A DNA stretch of 60,588 nt, taken from contig NZ_MLCE01000008.1 of NCBI RefSeq assembly GCF_002300165.1, forward strand, positions 159,679 to 220,266, written 5' to 3'. Shown here in pieces: positions 15,749-24,016 of the stretch. This DNA comes from Streptomyces sp. Tue6028. Its GTDB lineage: Bacteria > Actinomycetota > Actinomycetes > Streptomycetales > Streptomycetaceae. The notes beneath the pieces are model-generated. The model was not told the origin of the DNA. It searched no databases and saw only the letters and a program-made list of their open reading frames with translations. The translations under genes and the position numbers were made by a program. The first letter of the stretch is position 1. Every line of letters begins with the position of its first letter.

Positions 15749-17668
15749 ATGAGCATCGGGACCGCGGATCACGAGGCAGGCACCAGGAGCGTGCCGTGGG
15801 GAGACGTGGCACTGTCCGCGATCGCCTCCGTGAGCTGGGCGTTGATCGGCATGGCCGGTACGGCCGCGCTCGGTCTGCATCTGCTCGGGGCGGACTCGGC
15901 GGGCTCGCTGGGGCCGATGACCGCGGCGGTGGTGGCACTTGGGGCTAACGGCGCGGTCAAGCCGTCGGGCGACGTGTCGGCCTTCGGTCTGAAGGGGGCG
16001 GAGGCGCACACCGCGATCCAGATCACACCGCTGGGTGTGGGCCTGGTCGGTGCGCTGCTGCTGGCCTGGTTCTTCCTGAGGTCTTTGCGCGGGGCGGGAG
16101 TTGTGATCGCTCCGTCCGAACTCCTCGCGCGCGGGGCCTCGGTGGTGGTGCTCTTCGTCGCCACGCTGGGCGGTCTCGCCTGGGCCGGTCATGACGTCAT
16201 CACGATCGACGGGAGCAAGCTCGGGCTCGACCGGGTCGCGGGTGGGGGCGGACTCGGCGACATCACCGACAAACTCCCCGGCGGGCTGGGCGACCTGGGC
16301 GGACTGCTCCCCGACAAGATCGGCGACCTGGTCGACGCGAAGGCGGCCGTGGGGTTCACCGTCGACACGGTGCCCACACTGCTGGGCGGTGCGGCGTGGG
16401 CGGCCGGGGTCCTGGTGATCGCCCTGCTGGCCTCGCGGCGCACACCGCTGCCGCGCGGCTGGGAGGCCGTGCACCGCGTGGTGCGGCCGGCCGCCTCCGC
16501 GCTCGTCACGGTGCTGCTGGTCGCCGTCCTGGCAGGGCTCGCCGCGGCGGCGTACGCGGCGATCGGCGACGACCACCCCAAGCGGATCGCCGGGGCCGCC
16601 CTGCTCGGTGCGCCCAACGGCGTGTGGCTCGGCGTGCCCGTCGGCCTCTTCGTGCCGTGGGACGGCAGGGCCACGGGCGAACTCGCCAAGCTGCTCCCCG
16701 ACCCGCTGGACCGGTTGCTCAGTGTCGACTCCGGTCGGCCCGTCACCCTGGGCCGTCTCGCCGAACTCGACGGACGCGTGTGGCTGCTGGGTGTCGCGAC
16801 CGCCCTCATGATGCTGTTCGCGGGCGTCCTGACGGCGACGCGTACGCCTTTTGTACGGGAGCCGGCTGCCGCCGACGCGGGAGGCGCGGCTGCCGCAGAC
16901 GTACGGGGCGGGGGTGCTCTCTCCTTCGCAGGGCGCTGCGCTCTTCCGCTCGCGGTGGTGACCGCGGCCGCACTGCCCCTGATGGCGTGGCTGACGGAGG
17001 TGTCCGCGGACGCCTCGCTGTCGGTGCTCGGCTTCGACGCGTTCGGCGCGGGGATCGAGTTGCACGGGCGCCTGGGCATCGCGCTGCTGCTCGGCGCCGC
17101 GTGGGGCGCGGGTGCGGGCGCGGCCGGGGCGCTGCTGGCGTACGCGAGCGGTGCCGCGGGACGACGGGCCGCGTCTTTGGCACTGGGTGACTTCGGAGCT
17201 CACCCGGTGGCCGTGGCCGAGTACGCCGTGCCCGCCGGGGAGTCCGGGCCGTACCGCCCGCAGGCCTCCTACCGGCCGCCGAACCCGGACACGAATCCCT
17301 ATCTTCAGCTGCCGGAGGAGTTGCGGAGGCCGGGTGGCCCGAGGGCGCGGGGGCCCGCGCCGGGCACGGCACCGGGACGCGGTGGACAGCCCTCGCGGGG
17401 AGCCGGACCCAGGGACGGCGGACCGACCTCGCGGGGAGCGGGGCCGCGGGACGGCGGACCGACCTCCGAGGACACGCGGACGCCGGGGAGCGGACCGGCG
17501 CCCGGCGATGTGTACGGTGCGCCGACGGTGGTCGGGCCCATCGGGCCGCCGCCCCCGCGTCGGCCCCGGCCGGGCGGGCAGGGGCTGGGCGGAACCCCGC
17601 CGCCTCCCCCGCCGCCGCCTCCGGACGAGGGGACACCCCCTCCGCGCCGACCCCGCGGAGGACGCTGA
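15749..17668 (+). CDS. Streptophobe family integral membrane protein
   Basis: A 639-residue polytopic membrane protein of the Streptomyces-restricted 'streptophobe' group; function unknown. About ten hydrophobic segments lie between residues 17 and 500 (for example ASVVVLFVATLGGLAWAG and LVTVLLVAVLAGLAAAAYAAIG), separated by a soluble loop with VAGGGGLGDITDKLPGGLGDL (residues about 163-185). The C-terminal 140 residues are disordered and Pro/Gly/Arg-rich, with repeated 'RGAGPRDGGPTS' units and a run of nine prolines, probably cytoplasmic. ATG at 15749 is chosen over an earlier open frame because ggggggtc precedes it and the preceding residues are not protein-like. Monocistronic, divergent from the FHA-ABC gene. 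Confidence 0.82.
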   Translation: MSIGTADHEAGTRSVPWGDVALSAIASVSWALIGMAGTAALGLHLLGADSAGSLGPMTAAVVALGANGAVKPSGDVSAFGLKGAEAHTAIQITPLGVGLVGALLLAWFFLRSLRGAGVVIAPSELLARGASVVVLFVATLGGLAWAGHDVITIDGSKLGLDRVAGGGGLGDITDKLPGGLGDLGGLLPDKIGDLVDAKAAVGFTVDTVPTLLGGAAWAAGVLVIALLASRRTPLPRGWEAVHRVVRPAASALVTVLLVAVLAGLAAAAYAAIGDDHPKRIAGAALLGAPNGVWLGVPVGLFVPWDGRATGELAKLLPDPLDRLLSVDSGRPVTLGRLAELDGRVWLLGVATALMMLFAGVLTATRTPFVREPAAADAGGAAAADVRGGGALSFAGRCALPLAVVTAAALPLMAWLTEVSADASLSVLGFDAFGAGIELHGRLGIALLLGAAWGAGAGAAGALLAYASGAAGRRAASLALGDFGAHPVAVAEYAVPAGESGPYRPQASYRPPNPDTNPYLQLPEELRRPGGPRARGPAPGTAPGRGGQPSRGAGPRDGGPTSRGAGPRDGGPTSEDTRTPGSGPAPGDVYGAPTVVGPIGPPPPRRPRPGGQGLGGTPPPPPPPPPDEGTPPPRRPRGGR

Positions 17669-17863
17669 CAGACGCGCGCCGCGCGAGGGCGTGCGACGGA
17701 CACGCCCCGTTCCCGCTGGGTGCGGGGGCCGTGCCCGCGTGAGGGGAGTACGGCGTCGGCGGGCGGTCATGAGCGCGCCACTCAGGTGACATCCAGTGTT
17801 CGCCGTCCGCCAGGCGGACCAGGAAGGCGCAAGGCACTCGGTGCCGGATACGGTGGAAGCACC

Positions 17864-19075
17864 ATGAGCGCTTCGCAGACCTCCGACGTCCCCACTCTCC
17901 TCGTCAAGATCTTCGGCAAGGACCGGCCGGGCATCACCGCCGGACTCTTCGACACCCTCGCCGCCTACTCCGTCGACGTGGTCGACATCGAGCAGGTCGT
18001 CACCCGTGGCCGGATCGTGCTGTGCGCGCTCGTGACCGAGCCGCACGTCGGGCTCGAGGGTGATCTGCGGGCCACCGTCCACAGCTGGGCGGAGTCGATG
18101 AAGATGCAGGCGGAGATCATCTCCGGTCACGGCGACAACCGGCCCCGTGGGCTCGGACGTTCGCTCGTCACGGTGCTCGGGCATCCGCTGACCGCGGAGT
18201 CGACCGCCGCGATCGCCGCGCGGATCACGAAGTCCGGCGGCAACATCGACCGCATCTTCCGGCTCGCCAAGTACCCGGTGACCGCCGTCGAATTCGCCGT
18301 GTCCGGCACGGAGACCGAGGCGCTGCGCACCGCGCTGGTGACGGAGGCGGCGGCGCTCGGTGTCGACATCGCGGTCGTCGCGGCCGGACTGCACCGCAGG
18401 GCCCAGCGTCTGGTCGTCATGGACGTGGACTCGACGCTCATCCAGGACGAGGTGATCGAGCTCTTCGCGGCGCACGCGGGCTGCGAGGCCGAGGTCGCCG
18501 AGGTGACGGCGGCGGCGATGCGCGGGGAGCTGGACTTCGAGCAGTCGCTGCACGCGCGCGTGGCCCTGCTCAAGGGGCTCGACGCCTCCGTGGTGGACAA
18601 GGTGCGCGAGGAGGTGCGGCTGACGCCGGGCGCGCGCACCCTCATCCGTACGCTGAAGCGGCTCGGTTTCCAAGTCGGCGTCGTGTCGGGCGGGTTCACC
18701 CAGGTCACGGACGACCTGAAGGAACGGCTCGGGCTCGACTTCGCGCAGGCCAACACGCTGGAGATCGTCGACGGGAAGCTGACCGGCAAGGTCACCGGCG
18801 AGATCGTGGACCGGGCGGGCAAGGCGCGGCTGCTGCGCCGGTTCGCCGCCGAGGCGGGGGTCCCGCTCGCGCAGACCGTGGCGATCGGTGACGGCGCCAA
18901 CGACCTGGACATGCTCAACGCGGCCGGGCTCGGCGTCGCGTTCAACGCGAAGCCGGTGGTGCGCGAGGCCGCGCACACGGCGGTGAACTTCCCGTTCCTC
19001 GACACGGTCCTCTATCTGCTGGGCGTCACCCGCGAAGAGGTCGAGGCGGCGGACATGCACTCGGACGAGCACTGA
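17864..19075 (+). CDS. serB: Phosphoserine phosphatase SerB
   Basis: Last step of serine synthesis: hydrolyses O-phosphoserine. 403 residues, the long actinobacterial form with two N-terminal ACT-like domains (about 10-85 and 98-172; the first begins TLLVKIFGKDRPGITAGL) that allow amino-acid feedback, then a HAD phosphatase with nucleophile motif DVDST (D187 nucleophile, D189 acid/base), motif II GGF after VVS, a conserved Lys, and IGDGANDLDML. ATG at 17864 starts directly before the first ACT strand; the longer frame back to 17720 is not credible. No other serine gene is adjacent. Confidence 0.95.
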   Translation: MSASQTSDVPTLLVKIFGKDRPGITAGLFDTLAAYSVDVVDIEQVVTRGRIVLCALVTEPHVGLEGDLRATVHSWAESMKMQAEIISGHGDNRPRGLGRSLVTVLGHPLTAESTAAIAARITKSGGNIDRIFRLAKYPVTAVEFAVSGTETEALRTALVTEAAALGVDIAVVAAGLHRRAQRLVVMDVDSTLIQDEVIELFAAHAGCEAEVAEVTAAAMRGELDFEQSLHARVALLKGLDASVVDKVREEVRLTPGARTLIRTLKRLGFQVGVVSGGFTQVTDDLKERLGLDFAQANTLEIVDGKLTGKVTGEIVDRAGKARLLRRFAAEAGVPLAQTVAIGDGANDLDMLNAAGLGVAFNAKPVVREAAHTAVNFPFLDTVLYLLGVTREEVEAADMHSDEH

Positions 19076-19090
19076 CCCGTCCGGTGATAT

Positions 19091-19133
19091 GACGAAGGGG
19101 GGTCCGGCACCCTGTGCCGGACCCCCCTTCGTC
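19091..19133. terminator. Bidirectional terminator, perfect 20-bp stem
   Basis: 19091-19110 and 19114-19133 are perfect reverse complements with a 3-nt loop, between convergent serB and the SixA-like gene; it includes a run of six G/C pairs. Confidence 0.87.
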
Positions 19134-19148
19134 ACGAGGAGGGGTGGG

Positions 19149-19667
19149 TCACTCCGTCGGCGCCCAGTAGTCGACGAGGGTGGCCGCGCCGGGCTCCAGG
19201 GTCTTCCAGGAGCCGTCGAAGGTGAGCACCGCGAAGGCGGCGGCGGGGAACCCCCTGCTGTTCATCCGGGTGCGGGCGTCGCCCTCGGCCTGGCCGGCCA
19301 GGATCTCGGCGAGGCCGTGCACCCCGGGGTTGTGGCCGATGAGGACCACCTGGCGCGCGTCGTCGGGGGTTTCGTTGAGCACGGCGATCAGCTCGCCGGG
19401 CGAGGCTTCGTAGAGCCGCTCCTCATAGACTGTTTTCGGCCGGTGCGCGAGTTCGTGGACCGCGAGCTTCCAGGTGTCGCGGGTCCGGATCGCGGTGGAG
19501 CAGAGAGCCAGGTCGAAGGTGATGCCGGTGTCGGCCAGCTTGCGTCCGGCGGTGGCCGCGTCCATGCGGCCCCGGTCAGCGAGCGGCCGCTCGTGGTCGG
19601 CCACCTGCGGCCAGTCGGCTTTCGCATGCCGGAAGAGGATGATCCTGCGGGGGTCTGCGACGCTCAT
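19149..19667 (-). CDS. SixA-like histidine phosphatase
   Basis: A 172-residue histidine-phosphatase-superfamily protein resembling phosphohistidine phosphatase SixA. The RHA signature is FRHAKADW (R13, H14 as the phosphorylated His), a second Arg is in STAIRTRDTW, the acid Glu follows YEERLYEA, and the second catalytic His is in LIGHNPG. SixA removes phosphate from His on phosphotransfer proteins; in Streptomyces the target is unknown. I start at MSVADPRR (19667); an in-frame GTG at 19691 would add eight residues. Confidence 0.88.
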   Translation of the reverse strand: MSVADPRRIILFRHAKADWPQVADHERPLADRGRMDAATAGRKLADTGITFDLALCSTAIRTRDTWKLAVHELAHRPKTVYEERLYEASPGELIAVLNETPDDARQVVLIGHNPGVHGLAEILAGQAEGDARTRMNSRGFPAAAFAVLTFDGSWKTLEPGAATLVDYWAPTE

Positions 19668-19780
19668 GCGTTCCAGCTTCGCATGAAACACGCCATGGGG
19701 CGCTGGGAGTTGACGTGCTCACCCGCCAGGGGTGATGAGGTCCCCCCGGACGGCGCGGGCCGGGCCGGACGTGCGGTGAC

Positions 19781-19996
19781 TCAGGGCGCCCGGTGCAGCA
19801 CTGTCTGCTGGACCTGCTCGAAGACGTGGGTGATCGCCGGGTCGCCGCCCGCGGCGTGCGCGTCGGCGGGATTGAGGATCAGGAGCAGCAGGGTGACGAA
19901 GGCGAGCGTGGGCAGGGCCAGGGCCCACCAGGGCAGACGGATGTCGACGCGGCCCGGGGTCGCCGGGTGGGGCCGGGTGTGCGTTCGGGCCGACAT
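19781..19996 (-). CDS. Small membrane protein, unknown function
   Basis: A 71-residue protein: a basic Thr/His/Pro-rich N terminus (residues 1-20), one hydrophobic helix at about 21-42 (LPWWALALPTLAFVTLLLLIL), then a short outer segment ending VQQTVLHRAP. The topology suggests either a single-pass anchor or a signal peptide cleaved after AHA. ggaggc just before the ATG at 19996 sets the start; the longer frame to 20098 is not supported. Conserved-looking but unnamed; function unknown. Confidence 0.7.
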   Translation of the reverse strand: MSARTHTRPHPATPGRVDIRLPWWALALPTLAFVTLLLLILNPADAHAAGGDPAITHVFEQVQQTVLHRAP

Positions 19997-20189
19997 GCCG
20001 CCTCCGTGGTCTTCGAGTGGTCCGTGGCCGACGTCCTCGCGGCCACATCTCGAAACTACGGACTCGGGGGCGCTCAACCCATCCGGTGATCCACCCACTT
20101 GACCCTGACACTCACCCCCTAGGGGACAGGGGGGTTAGCCCCACCATCGCGGTGGGACGCGTGGCCCGGGTGGCCGAGGGGGCCTCGGG

Positions 20190-20306
20190 TCACGGGGAGG
20201 CGATCGACGCGATGATGCCGATGATCACGGTGATGGCCAGCATCGCTCCAAACACGAGCAGGAGCTTCTTCTGGCCGTTCTGGGGGTTCGGGTCGAGCGC
20301 AGGCAT
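20190..20306 (-). CDS. SGM_5486-type transporter-associated peptide (38 aa)
   Basis: A 38-residue peptide: MPALDPNPQNGQKKLLL followed by one membrane helix (VFGAMLAITVIIGIIASIA). It matches the tiny family that I recall as 'SGM_5486 family transporter-associated protein', usually found next to a CynX/NimT-type MFS gene, as here (221 bp downstream of it on the same strand). Probably a membrane subunit or modulator of that transporter; this is inferred from neighbourhood only. It is too short to stand out unless the shorter Met is chosen. Confidence 0.75.
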   Translation of the reverse strand: MPALDPNPQNGQKKLLLVFGAMLAITVIIGIIASIASP

Positions 20307-20420
20307 ACGGCCAGTCTCGCACCCTTCGTCCGGGCCTCGGAGGGTGGGGTCCGGGACGCCGGCCCCCAGTGCCGGCGTGCGGGCCCCGCCGTCACGCCCG
20401 GAGCCGTGGCCTCCTCCCCC

Positions 20421-20490
20421 GGCGGGCCACGGCCTCCCCCCGCCGGTCATGCCCGAAGGCATGGCGCCCTCCCCTGGCGGGCCACGGCCT
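20421..20490. repeat. 15-bp direct repeat in the spacer upstream of the 38-aa peptide gene
   Basis: ggcgggccacggcct occurs at 20421-20435 and 20476-20490, 55 bp apart, in the 221-bp spacer between the MFS gene and the small peptide gene. Function unknown; it may only reflect local duplication. Confidence 0.5.
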
Positions 20491-20527
20491 ACCCGTAGGT
20501 CACGGCCTCATCCGAGGAGCTGCGGCC

Positions 20528-21853
20528 TCAGCCCTGTGCGCCTTGCGCCGCCGCCTCGTCCTCCACCGTGCGGTCGCGGCCCGCGAGGACGCCCACCGCC
20601 ATCTGCGGGACCATCAGCGCGGCCATGAGGGCGAGCGGCAGGCCCCAGCCGCCGCTGTGCTGGTAGAGCACGCCCACGAGCAGCGGGCCCGGGATGGAGA
20701 GCAGGTAACCGGTGCTCTGGGCGAAGGCCGACAGCTTGGCGACGCCCGCCCCGGTCCTGGCCCGCATGCCGACCATGGTGAGCGCGAGGGGGAAGGCGCA
20801 GTTGGAGACGCCGAGGAGCAGTGCCCAGGCCCAGGCGCCGCCCGCCGGCGCGAAGTAGAGCCCGGCGTACCCGGCGAGCCCGCAGACGCCGAGGGCGAGC
20901 ACGATCGGCCCCTGGTGGGGCAGGCGCGTGGCGAGGCGCGGAATGACGAAGGCCAGCGGAACGCCCATGACCATCGTGACGGCGAGGAGCAGTCCGGCGG
21001 TGCCGGCCGAGACGCCCGCGTCGCGGAAGATCTGCGCCATCCAGCCCATCGTGATGTAGGCGGCGGTGGCCTGGAGCCCGAAGAAGACGGCGAGCGCCCA
21101 GGCCGTACGGCTGCGGGTGATGCGCAGCCCGTCCGGCTCGGACCCAGCCGCTGCGGCGGACCCGGAGTCCGCCCGCGCGCCCGCGGCGTCCGGGGAACCG
21201 GTGCGCCGGGCGGGACGGGTACCGGCTTCCGCGTCCCGTGCGCGCACGAGCGGGAGCCACGGCAGCACGGCCGCCGCCGCGAGCCCCGCCCAGACCGCCA
21301 GCCCGGACTGCCAACTGCCGCCCAGGACATCGGTCATGGGGACCGTCACCGCCGCGGCGGCCGAGGTGCCGAGCGCCAGGGCCATCGAGTACAGGCCGGT
21401 CATGGAGCCGACCCGGTCCGGGAACCAGCGCTTGACGATGACCGGCATCAGGACGTTGCTGACGGCGATGCCCATGAGCGCGAGCGCGCTGGCGGCCAGG
21501 AAGCCGGCCGTGTTCCCCGCGTAGGGGCGGACGGCCAGGCCCGCCGCGATGGCGGCCATGCCCGCGCAGACGACCGCGCCCGGCCCGAAGCGGCGGGCCA
21601 GCCGCGGCGCCATGACACCGAAGACCGCGAAGCAGAGCGGCGGCACGGAGGTGAGCAGTCCGGCGAGGCTGCCGCTCATGCCGAGGCCGTCGCGCACCTC
21701 TTCGAGGAGGGCGCCGAGGCTGGTGATCGCCGGGCGCAGGTTGAGCGCGGTGACGACGATGCCGACGACCACGAGTCGCGTCGTCCACGCGCGCGTGGCG
21801 GGCGATCGGGGTTCCGTGCTCCCTGCGGAGCTGCGTATCGGTGTGGACGTCAT
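20528..21853 (-). CDS. MFS transporter, CynX/NimT family
   Basis: A 441-residue major-facilitator protein with 12 predicted helices, of the cyanate/nitroimidazole (CynX/NimT) branch: VVGIVVTALNLRPAITSLGALLEEVRDGLGMSGSLAGLLTSVPPLCFAVFG is the characteristic first loop and helix 2, with MAPRLARRFG as the family A-motif. Substrate not predictable. I start at MTSTPIRSS (21853) because gaggag stands 9 nt upstream; longer starts would run through the operator-like palindrome at 21903-21918. It is divergent from a GntR regulator that probably controls it, and the 38-residue peptide gene follows it. Confidence 0.9.
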   Translation of the reverse strand: MTSTPIRSSAGSTEPRSPATRAWTTRLVVVGIVVTALNLRPAITSLGALLEEVRDGLGMSGSLAGLLTSVPPLCFAVFGVMAPRLARRFGPGAVVCAGMAAIAAGLAVRPYAGNTAGFLAASALALMGIAVSNVLMPVIVKRWFPDRVGSMTGLYSMALALGTSAAAAVTVPMTDVLGGSWQSGLAVWAGLAAAAVLPWLPLVRARDAEAGTRPARRTGSPDAAGARADSGSAAAAGSEPDGLRITRSRTAWALAVFFGLQATAAYITMGWMAQIFRDAGVSAGTAGLLLAVTMVMGVPLAFVIPRLATRLPHQGPIVLALGVCGLAGYAGLYFAPAGGAWAWALLLGVSNCAFPLALTMVGMRARTGAGVAKLSAFAQSTGYLLSIPGPLLVGVLYQHSGGWGLPLALMAALMVPQMAVGVLAGRDRTVEDEAAAQGAQG

Positions 21854-21902
21854 CGTCCGGGTCTCCTCGCTTGCCATGTCGCCCATCATAGAATCATGGG
21901 AT

Positions 21903-21918
21903 GATTGGTTGTCCAATC
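21903..21918. promoter_or_regulatory. Palindromic operator between the MFS and GntR genes
   Basis: gattggttgtccaatc is a perfect 6+4+6 inverted repeat, centred in the 135-bp gap, 50 bp before the MFS start and 71 bp before the GntR start. FadR-subfamily GntR regulators bind short palindromes of this size. A second imperfect inverted repeat (cccatcat/atcatggg, 21882-21900) is directly next to it. Confidence 0.6.
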
Positions 21919-21988
21919 CGCCTGCGTTAATCTCCGAGACCTCCGGCCCCGCGCGACCGAACGCACCGGGCCCGTACGAAGGACCGAC

Positions 21989-22684
21989 ATGCCGCTGAGC
22001 CACCCACGCCGTTCGGCCCTGTCCGAGCAGGTCATCGCCGAGCTGCGGACGCAGATCACCTCGGGCGAGTGGCCCGTCGGCTCACGCATCCCCACCGAGC
22101 CGGAGCTCGTCGAGCAGCTGGGCGTCGCCCGCAACACCGTCCGCGAAGCCGTCCGCGCCCTCGCCCACAACGGCCTGCTCGACATCCGTCAGGGCTCGGG
22201 CACCTATGTCGTGGCGACCAGCGAACTGGCCGGAGTGATGCACCGCCGCTTCGCGGACGCGGACCCGCGCCACATCGCCGAACTGCGCTCCACGCTGGAG
22301 TCGAGCGCGGCGAAGCTGGCGGCCGAGCGGCGCACCGAGCGCGATCTCAAGCAGCTGGACACCCTGCTCCTGCGCCGCGAGGAGGCGTGGGAGTCGGGCG
22401 ACACGGAGGCGTTCGTGACGGCGGACGCGACCTTCCACCTGGCGGTGGTGGCCGCGTCCCACAACGACGTCATGAGAGCGATGTACGCGGACCTGGGCGA
22501 GGTGCTCCGGGACTGGCTGCGCGAGGACGTCGGCGAGGAGCTGACGCCGGAGACGTACATGGACCACACGCGGCTCGTCGACGCGATCCGTACGGGCGAC
22601 GCGGAGGCGGCGGCCACGGAGGCCGCGGGCTATCCGTTCCTGTGCCGTCCCGGGAGGTTCAGCTCGGCTGCTTCTGGTGACTGA
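21989..22684 (+). CDS. GntR family regulator (FadR subfamily)
   Basis: A 231-residue regulator: winged HTH at about residues 10-75 (SEQVIAELRTQITSGEWPVGSRIPTEPELVEQLGVARNTVREAVRAL), then an FCD effector domain at about 90-215 with the metal/effector residues D and H in TADATFHLAVV and the ASHND segment. Such proteins bind small organic acids. ATG at 21989 with aagga upstream. Likely controls the divergent MFS gene through the palindrome between them. Its last 26 bp overlap the 3' end of the convergent secreted-protein gene. Confidence 0.9.
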   Translation: MPLSHPRRSALSEQVIAELRTQITSGEWPVGSRIPTEPELVEQLGVARNTVREAVRALAHNGLLDIRQGSGTYVVATSELAGVMHRRFADADPRHIAELRSTLESSAAKLAAERRTERDLKQLDTLLLRREEAWESGDTEAFVTADATFHLAVVAASHNDVMRAMYADLGEVLRDWLREDVGEELTPETYMDHTRLVDAIRTGDAEAAATEAAGYPFLCRPGRFSSAASGD

Positions 22685-23042
22685 CCCAGACGGAGCGGAT
22701 CTCCTTCCAGCACCGGCCGGTGAGCTTCACCGTGGCCGCGGCACCGGCGTCGGCCGGGGCGCTGTCGGTGTCGATGTCCCACCAGCGGTCGCACTCGACG
22801 TGCAGACGGACGCGGTCGGTGTCCACATAGGGGTTGTGGCAGTACGCGACGGCGTGCGAGCCGTCGATGGTGGTGCGGCACTCGGCACCGAACGGTTCGG
22901 GATCGGCGGGTCGGCCGTCGTCGTTCGAGAGGTTCTGGGCGTCGTCGTGTCCCACGCGCGCGTGGGGTATCGCGTCGTACGGCACGGCCATCACGAGAGC
23001 GACAGCTGCGAACACCGGGGCAAAGCGGCGGGACAGGCGCAC
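22659..23042 (-). CDS. Secreted protein with four cysteines, unknown function
   Basis: A 127-residue exported protein. Signal peptide at residues 1-20 (RRFAPVFAAVALVMAVPYDA), then a soluble domain with four cysteines (AECRT, AYCHN, VECDR, GRCWK) that could form two disulfides. No known domain. gaggttcccttgtg upstream supports the start. The 3' end overlaps that of the convergent GntR gene by 26 bp, and the C-terminal QKQPS is encoded inside the overlap. Confidence 0.72.
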   Translation of the reverse strand: MRLSRRFAPVFAAVALVMAVPYDAIPHARVGHDDAQNLSNDDGRPADPEPFGAECRTTIDGSHAVAYCHNPYVDTDRVRLHVECDRWWDIDTDSAPADAGAAATVKLTGRCWKEIRSVWVSHQKQPS

Positions 23043-23138
23043 AAGGGAACCTCCTCGGCCGTACGGCTGCGGGGCGGTGCTACTCCAATCGTGCGTGCCG
23101 GGCCACCCCGGGCGCCCGGTCTGTTGGGCCGAACGGGG

Positions 23139-23176
23139 GACGCCCCGCCCCCCGCGGCTGCGGGGAACGGGGCGTC
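23139..23176 (-). terminator. Terminator of the fabG-fabI operon
   Basis: gacgccccg (23139-23147) pairs with cggggcgtc (23168-23176); inside it, ccccgcggctgcgggg pairs too, giving a long hairpin about 70 bp past the fabI stop codon. Confidence 0.7.
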
Positions 23177-23243
23177 GGGTACGGGCGTCCTCGGGGGCGC
23201 GCCGGGGGCTTCGTCGGCGTCCCGGACGACGCGTCGCGAGGTG

Positions 23244-24011
23244 TCAGGCGCCGATCGCGTGCAGACCGCCGTCGACGTGGATGATCTCGCCCGTGGTCTT
23301 CGGGAACCAGTCGCTCAGCAGGGCCACGACACCGCGGCCGGCCGGCTCCGGGTCCTTGAGGTCCCACTCCAGGGGCGCGCGGGTGTCCCACACGGCGGCG
23401 AGCTCGCTGAAGCCCGGGATGGACTTGGCGGCCATGGAGCCGATCGGGCCCGCCGAGATGAGGTTGGAGCGCACGTTCTGCTTGCCCAGGTCCCGGGCGA
23501 GGTAGCGGTTGGTGGCCTCCAGGGCGGCCTTGGCCGGGCCCATCCAGTCGTACTGCGGCCACGCGTACTGGGCATCGAAGGTGAGGCCGACGACCGATCC
23601 GCCGTTCTGCATCAGCGGCAGGCAGGCCATGGTCAGCGACTTCAGGGAGAACGCCGAGACGTGCATGGCCGTGGCGACCGACTCGAACGGCGTGTTGAGG
23701 AAGTTGCCGCCGAGTGCGTCCTGCGGGGCGAAGCCGATGGAGTGAACGACGCCGTCGAGGCCGCCGAGCTCCTCACCGACGACGTCGGCGAGGCGGGCGA
23801 GGTGCTCCTCGTTGGTGACGTCGAGCTCGATGACCTTGGTGGGCTTGGGGAGCTTCTTGGCGATGCGCTCGGTCAGCGTGGGCCGCGGGAACGCGGTCAG
23901 GATGATCTCGGCACCCTGCTCCTGGGCCAGCTTGGCGGTGTGGAAGGCGATGGAGGACTCCATCAGCACACCGGTGATCAGGACGCGCTTGCCCTCGAGA
24001 ATTCCGCTCAT
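23244..24011 (-). CDS. fabI: Enoyl-ACP reductase (InhA/FabI)
   Basis: Catalyses the NADH-dependent final reduction in each fatty-acid elongation round (FAS-II). 255 residues. NAD-binding start GILEGKRVLITGVLMESSIAF, and the reductase catalytic pair in AQYAWPQYDWMGPAKAAL (Tyr and Lys six residues apart, as in InhA rather than the SDR YxxxK). The SIGFAP and GPI motifs that line the substrate and inhibitor pocket are present. It is 5 bp downstream of fabG on the same strand, so the two FAS-II reductases form one operon. Confidence 0.96.
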   Translation of the reverse strand: MSGILEGKRVLITGVLMESSIAFHTAKLAQEQGAEIILTAFPRPTLTERIAKKLPKPTKVIELDVTNEEHLARLADVVGEELGGLDGVVHSIGFAPQDALGGNFLNTPFESVATAMHVSAFSLKSLTMACLPLMQNGGSVVGLTFDAQYAWPQYDWMGPAKAALEATNRYLARDLGKQNVRSNLISAGPIGSMAAKSIPGFSELAAVWDTRAPLEWDLKDPEPAGRGVVALLSDWFPKTTGEIIHVDGGLHAIGA

Positions 24012-24016
24012 GGTGA

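Noticed and set aside
15587..19135. A minus-strand open frame of about 1180 codons
   Set aside because: It is antisense to the streptophobe and serB genes, Arg/His-rich, and shows reversed codon bias; a typical shadow frame in GC-rich DNA.
23043..23138. Possible additional gene between the secreted protein and the terminator
   Set aside because: Too short, no ribosome site, and no bias.
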